This document shows positions 44,303 through 56,470 of a stretch of DNA of 64,000 nt, in pieces. Each line of letters begins with the position of its first letter. Position 1 is the first letter of the stretch. The notes below the pieces were generated by a model. That model did no database searches, was not told where the DNA came from, and worked only from the letters and a program-made list of their open reading frames with translations. Source of the DNA: Ophiobolus disseminans (lineage: Eukaryota; Ascomycota; Dothideomycetes; Pleosporales; Phaeosphaeriaceae); assembly GCA_010093685.1 (NCBI GenBank), contig MU006230.1, positions 666,013 through 730,012 of the forward strand, given 5' to 3'. A program made the position numbers and the translations under genes.

Positions 44303-47300
44303 CTTATATTGTGATTGAGGTTGTTATTGTAATAGTATTAAAATCGGATAGCGGAAATAGTCGAGAGCGTGATGGTTCTGCTTATAGCAGTTGCCATGTA
44401 TTGTAGGTAGACGTATAAGTGAGTCGACGTCGAAATGCGGAGGCAAGGCGATCTCAGACAGCGCACGAAAAGGTGACCTGGCACGAGGCGTCGGACGGGC
44501 CAAATGGATTAATAGAAGACGCAAGACGCAGAATATTCACAGGGACGCCGCGCGAATGAAGGCGCAGCGCATGGCGTGGGATAATTCGACGCTGGTTGCT
44601 GGGCTGCCTGGAGGGAATCGACGTTTGCCGGCCCAGACTGCGATCACCAACGAGTTTCCCTGCGACCTCTCCGCCGCTTGGCTGAGTCGTAGCGAATCCC
44701 ACGCACCCAAGGACGCCGCCAGCGCCCGATCTGTCGATTCACATTGAGCTGGCCAAATCAGCCTTCGCCCGCCAGCACCATTTCAAGCCTCGCGCAACGC
44801 TCTGCTGCACACGTCCTGCAGCCCCCAAGAACCGTCTCATCTAGAGTCACTTTGCGAAAGTGTGAGCGCATGCAGTTGGCTGAGTGCTCACTATCGCTCA
44901 CTCAGCTACGCGCGAAGCTCAGCGACGCCTTACAGCGCCTGGCTCGCCTTGAGCACCGCTGTTTGCTGATACAGGTCCTGGCGGAGTGTTTCTGCTCTCG
45001 GAACCGGACGCCAGCGGGAGGGACGCTCCATAGTATAGCTGATCTCCGCCACGTGCAGACTTCCATCCCATTCTCGCCAGGCCTTCCCGGCCGTTGTCAC
45101 GAGACGGTCGGAAGACGACGGTGCTGCAGGTGGTGTTGCACTTGCGTATCAGCCGACGTCATCCGCTACGACTGCGAATATCGGATGGCCACATTTGCCG
45201 CGGCGTCCGACAGCGATCCTCTCACAATTGTAGTGCGCTGGACTCGCCCTCGAACTGCCCTGATCATCGTAGGGCTGCAAATCACCTCCATCCGGGGCCA
45301 ACAAGGACCAGCGTCGATGCATTTCGGGCGCTAGATCCTACCCGTTTTGTTAGAAAATCTCGTCAACTTGCGACTTCGGAAACCATACAACGGGCGATCT
45401 CCTTCGAAGAGCCACATCGTAGCGAAGCACAGGTTCTGCGATCAGCGGCCATGTTCGGAAGGTGTCGTGCAGCATCGGAATTGCCCGCTAGCGCCATTCG
45501 CCACACGTGACTGTGACATTCACTTGCAACACCAGTGGGTGCACAACGGAGCCCAACCTCGCAACCCCGAATGTTGGGACATCGAATCTTCTCGTCGTAA
45601 TGCACGTCTCTGACTATTTCGAGCCGTTCATGCGCTCAATATCGACAATTGCCTCATTACGCGATCGGTTGGCCAATCAACTCTCGGTACGTGTTGGCTC
45701 AAGTGGCCGCCACGACCCACGACACACAAACACATCTCAACCACCAGTTCTCGCAGGATCTTCATCCGCCTTGATCGAGTCCTCTGTTTAGGCTGTACAG
45801 ATGGGGCGCTACGTCAGGCCAATTCCGTCATGCAAGACGCTTCTTCCAGTTCACGGGTTTACCAGCAGGCCCTTTCCCGCCTCGTCTTCCACTCGCCTGG
45901 AGCGCTTCGCTGCAAACAGCCTCTAGTGGAAAACTCAATGTCCACCCGTGGGAGCAAGCGCCCCGGGGAGCTGCTTCCACGGGATGACACCATGTCTGAG
46001 GGCAGTGATTGCTCCATATTAACCAAACACTTCTAGACGATTAACATGCGTACATCTACTAATCAGTCCAGTAGAGTGCACTCGCCTTACTCGATTCGAA
46101 TTCCACACCTTGCTCTGCCCCACGTCTCACTCGCTTCGTCAGCTTGTGGTACGTCAGCTGTGAGGCCATGCCCGCGGGAGTCTGTGTTTAGAGGACAGTC
46201 TATGCAGCTGCCTAGCCATCACCTATGCAATAGGAGACCAATCGGGCGGGCGAAGAACCTACCGCATAGGATGGTCCACTGCGAGCCCAGGTTGGCATCC
46301 TGTGAACTTCGCTTTCCGAATAGCAGTGCCAAGAGCTAGGAAAAATTGACATGTGCCGTGATATGTCTCTTTGCCTCGTCAAGACTCCGTAATCAGTGGG
46401 ATATCCTGCCGCTGCGATGTCGGGGCCATAGCCGAAACGACCAGTAGATCCATCGTCACGTCACAACATCTCACCATCACCGAGACGACTCGTCAGTTTC
46501 CGCAGTAACTAATGTCAAGTAGTGTGAACTATCTTCATGGTACTGACTAGCCTAGCGAGTACTCATTCTTCTCTTTACCTTTTGTACAGTCACTGCACAG
46601 AGCATCCTTCTACAGCACCGACGCTCATCTTAAGTACCTGCGTGAAGCCCATGTGCACAACACCAACAACAGTGCCAACGAATATAAGAATGAGCACTCT
46701 CAAGAACTCCACATACCTTCCGTCACCAGACATATGCTTTGGACTTCATTGACAGTGCAGCAGAAGCGTTCGCCGTTCAGACCCCATTCCAATCTAGGTC
46801 GATGATAACGCGGAATACTGCGAAGCTCACGACGTGTACGCCGACACAACCGAACAAGCAAACAACTAACCAAAGATCTCCAGCCCCAACGGTGCTAGCG
46901 ACCAGCTCCGCAAAGCATTTCGAGCCTGAATACGAGATGCGTATCTAAGTCATACCAGTGCATCCAGTCACTCAGGACTAGACGAATAACAGTTGACAAC
47001 GCGGCAAGCAGTGGCAAAAGAATTCCGGAATGCGAAGCGTGCTCTTGAAGCTATACTCTCGAAGCCTCTACACGAAGACAAATACACCTCCACTCCTCTA
47101 CACGCTTTCCCGAAGGCACAACAGCCAAATGCTGCCACACCTTGCATCAGATGCGGCGCCCAACAAAGTACGTTGTGTATCTCCGAACCCTTCGCATGTA
47201 CCTAGACAGCACGAGCTTTCGTGAAATTCCTCAGCGCACAAATGAGAACAACAAGGTCTACGCCAGTTCATTAGGCATGATTATGTTCCTTATGCACTCC

Positions 47301-48568
47301 GATGAACGTCGAGAAGTGCGGATTGAAGACTATCTCCGTTCTCTTCGTCGATGCGGCGTAACAAACATCGCTTCCGCCATTATACTCACGCCTCGAGAGT
47401 CGTGGGTAGGAATAGAGTTTGCCGGGACTTGGGAGGTCGCTGGTTATTTGGCGAAATTGTGTTGCCAAGTAGTGAACAGTGAACGCGACTGGCAGTAGTT
47501 TGACATGAACCGTGTGGCCTCATCCGTCGATGTACCTTCATACGATTACTGTTTGCTTACGTATAACGTTCGATAGTTATCCACGGCACTGATGTTGTCT
47601 TCTACAGACATGCCTTGTCGTGATACGGTTTGCCGTTCAGACAGCGGATGACCACGAAGCATGATGCTTAAATTGGCGATGACGGGAACGGCGCATCGCT
47701 CTATCGCTCGCGAGATGTTGAGATGTGAACCACACTGCGGATGTGAATACTCACGATGATACCTCACGAGCTTCATCACTTCGTCGCGAAACTTCAAACA
47801 GCATGAGGATGTGATGTCGCGCTTTCGTATGCTCGGCATCCGAGGTCTGATGGACGACAACGACGACCCTTACTGTTCCTTCCAGAACTAGAGGATGACC
47901 GGTAAACAAGTCGACTCGGGAACGTCACAATATAATCACTAGAAGTATCAGCCATGGTGAACGCACTCGTCAAAACCACCCCCCGGTCTCAGGCATCACG
48001 GCGGATGAGCGAGGTTCGTGGACGCGAAATCCCGGTTGTGTTAAGCTATGTACATAGCAGTAAAATAAGATATACATGGTTAACGATGTGGCGCGGGTAA
48101 CCGAGTGGGGTTGACTTACGCTGTAAGAATTGCAAGAAGGTAACGGAAGGTAACGGTTTGGTTGCTTCAACATGGACAGCCTCAAGCGTTCGAGGGAGTT
48201 TGATTTGTCTTGCAGACGGTTATCGTAGGAAGAGAATGCATACAGCATGCGCCGTAGACTCCTATCTTCCGTCATGGTTCCTAGCCTGTCACCTCGAAGG
48301 GTCTTTACATCATCATGAGATTGGGCGAGCACGTATGGCAAGGCTGAGTGAAAGGTGCAAGCCCGATAAATAGCATGCGGTAAGTCTCACAGGCATCACA
48401 CAGCAAAGAAGGTCATGTTGGAACGCGCAGTGATCTGTCATTTCCCACTACAGTACTAGGATCGATCCCAGCCGCTCCTTGTCGTCACGTCGTCATGTCG
48501 TGGTACTTTTGTATGTCGCCGGAGCACCTCCATTGACTCATCCCTCTAGCAGTTGCATGTTTTGCAAT
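44303..48568. other. 4.3-kb gap without a supported gene
   Basis: The largest open frame, 196 codons at 44744-45334 on the plus strand, starts at TTG and is Arg/Ser/Cys-rich without motifs, so I do not call it. A 118-codon frame at 47142-47498 has a helix-like second half but also begins at TTG. The left part should include the promoter of the minus-strand gene ending at 44302. I see no repeat or RNA gene. Confidence 0.45.
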
Positions 48569-49249
48569 CTACAACTGGCCAGACTTCTCGATGGTGACGG
48601 TCTTGGAGGTCTTTCCGGTCTGGGAGCCGACCTTCTCGACGGCCTGGACAACTTCAAGACCCTCGACAACCTTGCCGAAGACGACGTGCTTGCCGTCGAG
48701 CCAAGAGGTCTTGACGGTGCAGATGAAGAACTGGGAGCCGTTGCTGTAACGCTATCAGTGACTATCACTGGTTTTTTCCTGCTATACATACGTTCCGGGA
48801 CCAGCGTTGGCCATGGAGAGGATACCGGGGCCAGTGTGCGTCAGGTTGAAGTTCTCATCCTCGAACTTCTCGCCGTAGATGGACTCGCCACCAGTGCCCT
48901 GTTTCCTTATCAGCCTATTTCCTTGCTTTGATGTTGTTGGGATGACGTACGTTGCCACGGGTGAAGTCACCTCCCTGAAGCATGAACTGGGGGATGACGC
49001 GGTGGAAGGATGAGCCCTGGTAGTGTAGGGGCTTGCCAGAGCGGCCAGTTCCCTTCTCACCAGTGCAGAGCGCGCGGAAGTTCTCGGCGGTCTATAATGC
49101 CATCTTGGTCAGCAATGTGGTTTGGAGAAACCTGATGGCGGGGTAGATTGGCATACCTTTGGGACTTGGTCCTTGTACAGCTCCATGACGACGCGGCCGG
49201 CAGGCGAGCCGCCGATGGAGATGTCGAAGAAGACGTGAGGGTTGGACAT
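48569..49249 (-). CDS. CPR1: Cyclophilin A (peptidyl-prolyl cis-trans isomerase)
   Basis: Four exons (49249-49157, 49091-48951, 48898-48792, 48743-48569) splice to 171 residues, the normal length for cytosolic cyclophilin A. It catalyses cis-trans isomerisation at proline bonds and is the cyclosporin A receptor. All the key features are visible: MSNPHVFFDISIGG start, SFHRVIPQFMLQGGDFTRGN with the catalytic Arg62, a GPGTNGSQFFIC strand, and TSWLDGKHVVFGKV with the Trp and His that line the drug pocket. Introns are 65, 52 and 48 bases with standard ends. Codon use is strongly C-ending throughout, as expected for a highly expressed gene and unlike most neighbours. There is no signal peptide or ER-retention tail, so it is the cytosolic form. 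The symbol follows yeast CPR1. Confidence 0.97.
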
Positions 49250-50061
49250 TTTGATGGAATTGGGTGTTCAGATGGTGTTTGAGGGTGTAGATGATGGGTG
49301 TAGAGAGAAGGAGGGGCACAGCTCCGAAAAGTACTCGGAGGCATGGCGGGGCAAATGCACTAACGCTTTTTATAGCTCCTTCTCCTTCCCTCACTCTGAG
49401 CCTCCCGCCAATGATGTAAGAGAGACCCCACAGTGAGTGCGATGCTCCCCTGTGGTTCGTATCCTGTTAAAACCCGCGACGCAAGGCACTATGTGCGCCC
49501 ATCGACGATATTGCGCCATGCGGGCCGTTTCGGCGCACCCTGCGTGTGCAGCGTCGCTGATTCCACAAATACACGGGCCATTGGCATCTGCGTGGACAGA
49601 ACCACGAGAAGGCAGCGTTGCAGCGGCCTCGTATTCGAAAACGAGGGCCGACCCATGGATAGGATGGAGTAGCTGGTCGGGGAAAGCGAATGGGCCAATG
49701 AGAGGAAGGCACCTCGTCTGCGCACCGGCTCCTCAGTTTGGTGCCGACCCCCGACGAGCCTCAGCTCTGTTTTGCAACTTCATTTCCTTTCTCTCTCACT
49801 TCAAACTTCGCGACATGTCCATCATCAATCCGAGGCTTCGAAGCTTGGGGCGCGGTCATGACAGACCGCAGACACCAAAACTCAGCACCAAGAACAACAT
49901 CACCCAAACTTCACTGAGTCATGACAAGACAGTGCAAGCATTTTGAGAAGCTGATATATCTAGTGCGGTAAAAAAATAAACCAGCAAATCCTATTCCAAT
50001 CTGCTATGCGCTGGACTCCCTAATACAGCAATGCGACAATGGAAGATTACTACAACACCCT
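49250..50061. other. Cyclophilin promoter region and P450 3' flank
   Basis: These 812 bases contain the promoter and leader of the cyclophilin gene at the left and the 3' flank of the P450 gene at the right. Pyrimidine-rich runs near 49378-49395 and 49780-49805 are visible. Overlapping open frames on both strands (about 80-170 codons) are not supported as genes. Confidence 0.5.
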
Positions 50062-51780
50062 CTACGGCTGGATCGCGTGCATCTCCGCCCGTCTCAAAAA
50101 CTCGGCCCTATCAGCAAGGTCTTTTGCCTCAGCAACCTTCCACTGTTCGAGCACCTCTGCTTTGCGGGCCTCACTTCTAGGCTCAAACGCCATTTCGAAT
50201 GGGTCCGGCTTGATGATGAGCAGCGAATTTGAGGCAGCTGTCGGTACCTCAATCTCCTCTTTGGTTATTGGGCTCACTTTCTTCTTGAGGTTAAACGCCC
50301 ACATTAGAGCACCACAGCCAGTGACAGTCTCGTCGCGGGTAACCGACATTCCAAGGCACTGGCGTTGACCCCAACCAAAAGATGACATACCGACAATGGT
50401 GGGGTACTTGGTCAGTGGCTCCTGGAAGGTAGGCCAACCAGCTTCAAGCCACCTCTCGGGTCGGTAGGAATCCGGGTCTGGGTACTTTTGAGGGTTGCGG
50501 AGGAAGGCCCAATCCAGAGGAAGGATGCGCGTGCCCTTAGGGATGAAGAATCCTCGGAACCAGTCGTCGGACTCAGCTTCGTGCGCAACACCTGAAACCT
50601 CGTTAACATCCATGTTGATCCTCATGAGGATATGACTTACCCGTCGGTACGGTTGGCTTCCACCTCATGGTCTCCTTGATACACGCTCGCAAGATGGGTA
50701 GGTTTGGCATATCAGCGATTGATGGCGGCAAGCCACGACAGACGGTATCAATTTCCTCTTGGCACTTGCGTTGCCATTCAGGGTGGTGGACCATAGCGAT
50801 CAAAAAATAGTACAACGGTCCAGCGACAGTGAAGATCCCAACAAGCGCCAGCATACCAAGGACGCACGAAGCCTCATAGTCGCCCGATATGTTGCTCTTC
50901 TCGGCGGTCTCGAGATACGTTCGGGTGTAACAAGGCCCCTGCTTACCCTTCTCCATGAGCTTTCGGGTTCTGAGCAGATTGTCCATGAAGAAGGCCTGTT
51001 GATCATCGTGTCGCTTCCGCTCACGGAGCTTCCATGGGTTGATTGGCTCTGGTACCCAATCCCAAAGAGGAGTCAGGACATTGGTGATTGGGCCGGCAGG
51101 TGACATTTGTGTTAGGAGACCCCATGCGCTAGGAGTGAGGGGAACGCTAAGTGTGTCGTCGTCCCAAGTAAGCTTTGCCATGACCTTCGAACACATATCC
51201 TCAAGCGAAAAGGCGAAGTTGTCAGGCTCAGCAACAAGTCTTGCCATCCATCGCTTTGCCTCGAACTCCATCATACCCCAATACTGGGCGTTAGTGCCTT
51301 CCATGAGGTACGCATGTGTGAACTTTCTTTGCCGAGCCCAATATTCTGGCTGACAGTTAGCAGGTTACTCAGTGTGTCGCGGTTAAACTCACGGTTCTTG
51401 CCCATCAACGGCAGATACTCCATGGAGCCATAAGTGCTCTTTGCATCAAACAAACTCTTAATCTCCGGTCGATCGGAGTATACCTTCGCCTTCTTCACCA
51501 GCATTTCTTCCGCCATCGCCTCATCAGTGATGACAACGAAGTTGGCCCCAAGCATCTTCGTTCGGTAAATTGGCCCATATATATCCGCCCATTCCTTGAA
51601 CTTTAACCACATGAAGTCGATAGGCAGATCATGAATGCGCCCAATCCATGGTACAAGAGCCGGACCGGGTAGGTTATGACAGTTGTACTTGGTGTTGTAC
51701 TTATCAATAGCATTGAGAAAGACATAAAGGACAAACCCTATTGCTGCAACGCTCAGAGCGCCTGCTGTGAAAGAATGCAT
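50062..51780 (-). CDS. Cytochrome P450 monooxygenase
   Basis: Three exons (51780-51393, 51345-50641, 50591-50062) encode 540 residues. The N-terminus has one membrane helix (ALSVAAIGFVLYVFLNAI) and a hinge NLPGPALVPWIG, so it is an ER-bound microsomal enzyme. The ExxR motif is KETMRW (Glu354, Arg357), the PERF-like motif is RPERW (408-412), and the haem loop FGWGQRQCLG places the ligand at Cys443. The I-helix reads LVGIFTVAGPLYYFL, keeping the Thr but with Phe where the usual acidic residue sits; I recall this variant in a group of fungal P450s, so it may be normal for the group. The open frame runs further upstream to a TTG, but the first ATG is at 51780. The first intron acceptor was chosen (gccag) to keep QYWARQRK in frame. 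It begins the run of oxidative genes at 50-60 kb. Confidence 0.95.
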
Positions 51781-53508
51781 CGCGACGGAAAGACGGCCAG
51801 TTGTCCAGGGAGGGGTGGGTGTCGAAGTGTTCGAGAAGACGTAAGATCGCGTGGTACCAAAAGATTTCGAAGCTAAGGAAGTTGTCCTACGATTCCTGAG
51901 CAAGGTATGGTCGAGTTCATGCAACCAGCTGAGCGAAGGCAGGTCTCGAAGTTAATGGGTTGTCGACGATCTCGCACAGCCACAAAAGAAATCCTAGGAG
52001 CACTGACAACGATATGAACCCGGTCGAGGAACCGTAACCGTGGACGCCAGCTAGATAACATCGCATCAGATGGACTCAGCTGCTGTCAGGCTTGTCCGGC
52101 TCCCCAAACCTGAGGGCTATGTACTTCTAAGCAGCCCCTGCTGGCGCGATGAGGCACTTTATGACACTACACTCCCTGCAGCCCAACCAGTACGTTCTAG
52201 CGAATGCTTGATATGATGGCCAGCCAAAAGTGTACCAATAAAAGGCCGTGAACAAATGAGCAAACGGACCGATCATCACCATCTCTTCAGATAGTCGAGC
52301 AGCCAAGAGCATCGCCGACCTCTGAGGAAGGATACCCTGCAAGGTGGGAAAGGCATGTCGGCGGAAGGAACAACCGACAATGACACATTGAGGTCTCCGA
52401 TGACGATCCAGGTGTAACCGATGGCCAAGCCCGTAATGAGATCAGCATTATCGACTCCCAGGATGAGGTCGCTAAGCCCACTGGAGTAACGTCCCCTGGT
52501 CTTTTCCTTGCGATCTCAATAACGGAAGATTCTCCGTAGTGGCAGACTATCGAGTCCCAACGGCATCATCTCGTTCTGAGGCGTACATAGCGAGTATTGA
52601 TGATAAGTATCGAGCATCTCGTCGGCACCCGGTGTCTTGCCACGGCCGTGATTCCACCATCATCCACATCTGTAGGAAAACCCGAGGTTGTTGCGTTCCA
52701 AATCGGTACTTGCTATCTTCAGGCATATCTCGCCCCGCATGAGGGTCTCACCTATCTTCCGAGCTGATTGCAGGCCTCGAAATGGGTTTCCACCAGTCGG
52801 TTGGTCCTTGAAGCACGAAGGCGTCCAAAGGGGGAAGAACTTCCCAGTCACCCATAAGCATTGTGGCGTACTTGCACCCCTTGGGCGTTAAGTCTAAGTG
52901 TCATCAAATATCAAAAGTAAATTTGGCCTTGTGTTACACAGCAGCGGAACGGGCCAGGTAGGTAGGAGCACGGCAGTCACCATCTCCGCACGTGGAACAG
53001 CATTGTCTCGTATCGGAGCGAAGCATGCACCTAGTGTGCTGATCGATCTGGGCGCCTGCAAGTCGAATATTACATTACAGCCTCGCAATCGAGACCCACC
53101 TGGACATGGCTTAGCTTACCGTTGTGCAGTGGCTTGGCTGCCGGAGTATGTGGGGAACCATAGCGCGAACGCACTGACTCCTAATCGGGAGGTTTTGGCG
53201 GGAGCCTCACATCATCAACATCATGGTATCGCCGAAAGTACCGTGTACCTGAGACCTGAATCGCCAAAGTGTAATGATCATCGCGCGTGTCCCTGAGGTG
53301 CTCGTTCGATATCTCGCACGATGCAAGCTCGCAACGCGTCGGTCATTCGGACATCCGATGGTTTCGGCGTCCCACTGTTGGGGAGCCCAGTCCGAAGATG
53401 CAATTGTGCAGGCTCTTAAGATGATTGTAGTGCATCTGAGGAGTTGACGCCATCTTTCGACTACACACCTTTTCAACCCCACGCACCAATCGAGATCAAT
53501 CGCCCATC
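51781..53508. other. Region between the divergent P450 and monooxygenase genes
   Basis: The 1.7 kb separates two divergently oriented oxidative genes and so contains both promoters, at opposite ends. Its middle holds a frameshifted minus-strand membrane-protein-like remnant (52127-52510). I see no intact gene. Confidence 0.5.
52127..52510 (-). pseudogene. Possible remnant of an integral membrane protein gene
   Basis: On the minus strand, a stretch reading RYSSGLSDLILGVDNADLI, then TGLAIGYTWIVIGDLNV, has the look of a conserved membrane-protein segment found in fungal multi-pass proteins. About 25 codons later the likeness continues in another frame (TLQGILPQRSAMLLAARL, then FTAFYWYTFGWPSYQAFA) to a stop at 52127. 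A frameshift near 52345 and a stop just upstream of the first part would inactivate it. An unrecognised intron at the frame change is possible. I base this on amino acid pattern only. Confidence 0.3.
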
Positions 53509-55151
53509 ATGCCTCATGCGCTTACCTCCCGCGACTCCACGATGGAGTCGAAGCCAGTAGGCTCCTACGAGCCAACTGGAATCGACGTCTTGATCGTAGG
53601 TACTGGTCTTGCTGGCTTAGTAGCTGCTCTCGAGTGCACGCGCAAAGGACACAATGTACGCGTCTTGGAGAGGAACGCGGATATCAACACAGCTGGTGAG
53701 AAAGCTTCACTCTGCACAACTTGCGCATAGCTCATGAATTTCAGGTGACATGTACTTCATGGGACTGAGCGCAACACGCTTTCTGAAGCATTGGCCTGAG
53801 CTCCTCAAGGAATACAAGAAGATCTCACTTCACAACTGCTGGATCGAGACCTTCAAGCACTCTGGCGAGGTTGTCATTGGACCAAAGAAGGTCGCAGATC
53901 GTCTGCGCGCTCAAGGATTAGATCCCGACACGCCACCGGGCGAGTTCCAAATGCGCCCGCTTGTCTATAAGATGTTCGTGAGCGCCGTGGAAAAGCTTGG
54001 TGTATCTGTCGAATTCAACCGCAAAATTGTCGATTACTTCGAGGACGAGGAGACTGGCAAGGCTGGCTGCGTAACCGATGACGCAAAGCGATACGAGGCT
54101 GATGTAGTCATCGCCGCTGATGGTGTCGGATCAAAGAGCCAGAAACTTGTTGGTGGACAGGTTCGCGCGAGACCGTCTGGACGTGCTATGTGGCGCGCTG
54201 CTTTTCCTCGGGAAGAGCTTGACAAGAATCCAAAAGTCAAGGAATTCTTCAAGATGATGCCTGGCGATGAGCCAATCGTGCGGACATGGCTCGGCCCGTC
54301 CACCTACGCTCTAACACTGAGCCGAGAGGATGTCATGGTCTGGATCATGAACCACGATGTAAGGAGCCTGACTTTGAAGCCCTCGCGTAAAACTAATTCC
54401 CATAGGTTACCGGAACAGAAAAGGAGAGCTGGAACAACACCATCGAGAAGGAGGAGGTTCTCGAGGGTATGGAAACCATGCCCGGTATGGAGAAGATTAA
54501 GTGGGCGCCAATCTTCAAGGAGCTCGTCGAGACCACACCATCAAACACAATCGTCAACTTTGAACTCCTCTGGCGAAATCCCCAACCCAGCTGGACTTCT
54601 CCGGCCGCACGCGTGATCCAAATTGGCGACGCCGCTCACTCATACCTCCCCGCGTCCGGCAACGGTGCGACACAAGCTATTGAAGATGCCATCTCAATAG
54701 CTTCATGTCTCCAGATTGGCGGCAAGGAGAACATTCCCCAATCCGTGCGCGTACACATTCGTTTCCGGTATGCCTCATCTTTCCCACTTCCTTCCAGATT
54801 CCAATACTCACATCTTACAGTTTCATCCGCAACTCGTGCGCACAAAAGCTCGGCTTCTCCAACGCGGAGCTGCTGCAAGACACCGACTGGGACAAGGTCA
54901 AGCTCGACCCGCGGCGCGCAGCCCCCAAGCTGCCCAAGTGGGTGTGGAGCCACGACCCGGAGGCGTATGCGTACGAAAACTACGAGAGGTCTGCCGAGAG
55001 CTTGAAGAACGGCGTCGACATGAAGGATGAGGATAGCTTTGAGCCAAACTACCCCAAGGGCTACAAGTACGAGCCCTGGAGCATCGAGAAGGTTATGGAG
55101 GACATGCGCGCAGGCAAGCCGATTGAGCTGGGTGCGGGCGATTGGGAGTGA
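53509..55151 (+). CDS. FAD-dependent monooxygenase (salicylate-hydroxylase type)
   Basis: Four exons (53509-53695, 53745-54358, 54406-54767, 54821-55151) give 497 residues. The three flavoprotein hydroxylase fingerprints are present: the dinucleotide-binding GTGLAG (residues 31-36), the DG motif in ADVVIAADGVGSKS, and the GD motif GDAAHSYLPASGNGATQA with Gly341-Asp342. This is a class A flavin hydroxylase that adds one oxygen atom to an aromatic or similar substrate using NAD(P)H. There is no signal or membrane segment, so it is probably cytosolic. The start at 53509 gives MPHALTSRDS; a second ATG at 53542 (MESKPVG) is an alternative and fits the family equally. The C-terminus is extended and acidic. 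The neighbouring P450, SnoaL-like, NmrA-like and DUF1772 genes suggest a shared metabolic role, but no substrate can be named. Confidence 0.93.
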
Positions 55152-55946
55152 AAGTGGAGTCCGAGTGGGTCGATTGGTGTTTGCATGCATGCATTTGATA
55201 GTTCACGGTAGTGCTTTTTCGTAGAATAGTTTACAATACCGACATGCATCTGGCTTGTAAAGATCCACCCCCATCCGCAATCTGCAATCACGCTAAGCGA
55301 CGAATGTGACTAGTGATTGCTGCAGAGTCGTGCACCTTGCCTTGCGCATATTGCAGCACGGGCGGTGCATCCTTGTACATATGCGTCTGCGACGTCGTGG
55401 TATGCCCGAATGAAGCACATGATTTTCCACAAACTCACGCTCCTGTCCGTTTCTTGTGGAGAGGGTTGCTGACTGACGGCAGGAACGCTTGCTCACTTCA
55501 GGCATCCACGAGGGGCGTCAATGCTGATGCCTCGTTCTCACATCAGCACGATTACCTAGGTAGCCCTAAAATCCACCACCACGTTGCTGTCTACCAGCAT
55601 GTTCAAGCTCTTGACACAATGCCCCGATAGAGCAGAACGCGCAATGTCAGTACCGGCATGTGCCGGTTACCCATGATATTCCCAATGCAGAGGGCTTCCT
55701 ATCTTCCGTACGGGCAGCACAACATTCCGCCTCAACATCCACAATCACCTTTCGTTCTCGTCCTGCATAACGCATCTCAAGATCTGTGACATTTATGCAA
55801 ACACATCGTCACATTGATGAAAACCGATAGTCCGCGGATGTCCCTCCGCCTCTTTCCCTCTCACCAGCTCCTCACGCACACGCCACACCAGCACAACACA
55901 ACCTCCCTAATTACCATCTAGGTACCGACGGGCACTACGGAAGCAT
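55152..55946. other. Intergenic region downstream of the monooxygenase
   Basis: These 795 bases hold no supported gene. A strongly C-rich stretch lies near 55840-55930, just left of the small candidate gene and of a G-rich block. Confidence 0.5.
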
Positions 55947-56220
55947 TTACGGCTCTCCAACGGCACTCTGAAAACGGGTCCCAGGATACTCTGCATTGGG
56001 ATGTGCAGTTTTACGTTTGGGGACAAAGTCAATGACGATGCCGAGACGCGCTAGTGCGTTGCGGGGATGTCGTGCTGAGATGAGATCTGGACTGGGAAGG
56101 AGGATGGGCACTGTATAACGGTGGGGCGGGGAGGCTGGGTGGTGGGGCGTTTGTAGAGGAAGTCGGGTGCTGCGGTTTGATGAAGGGGAGGGAAGGTGGT
56201 ACTCACGCATGGTCCACCAT
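55947..56220 (-). CDS. Candidate small protein, unknown
   Basis: A possible two-exon gene (56220-56207 and 56169-55947) gives 78 residues starting MVDHATRLPLQTP and ending in a basic, folded-looking tail: HPRNALARLGIVIDFVPKRK, then YPGTRFQSAVGEP. The ATG has a good context (ttcacATGG). The 37-base intron, with donor gtgagt and acceptor accgcag, is unusually short; without it, the same frame is open from an ATG (MAFTWWTMREYH) to the same stop and gives 94 residues. I do not recognise the protein. It may be real, because the last 40 residues look constrained, but the evidence is thin. Confidence 0.33.
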
Positions 56221-56470
56221 GTGAATGCCATGCGTGAATAGAAATATTGGGCTTTGACACACACGTGAAAGACAGCCGTGGGCCATTGTATGCATGGTGT
56301 ATAGTTGAGCTCTGTGGGAAAGCGAAGTTCGCTTCGTTGAGCATATGCGGTGAAGATACCTTGATGTGGGCACGTGACAGCACATCCGCATCTTCAAATG
56401 TTGTAGCAACTGGAAACATCAATATACAGCACAATCCTCAACATCGAACAGATCTTTGGTAAATATAGCC

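Noticed and set aside
44744..45334. 196-codon plus-strand open frame
   Set aside because: It starts at TTG, is rich in Arg, Ser and Cys without any motif, and a second overlapping frame is open too. It looks like chance in a G/C-balanced stretch.
47142..47498. 118-codon plus-strand open frame with a helix-like end
   Set aside because: It begins at TTG with no supported upstream exon and matches no family that I know.
47546..47860. 104-codon minus-strand open frame
   Set aside because: It begins at TTG and has no motif. Kept only as a weak possibility.
48538..48789. 83-codon minus-strand Ser/Pro-rich frame
   Set aside because: It is out of frame with the cyclophilin exons in the same place, which have unmistakable family sequence.
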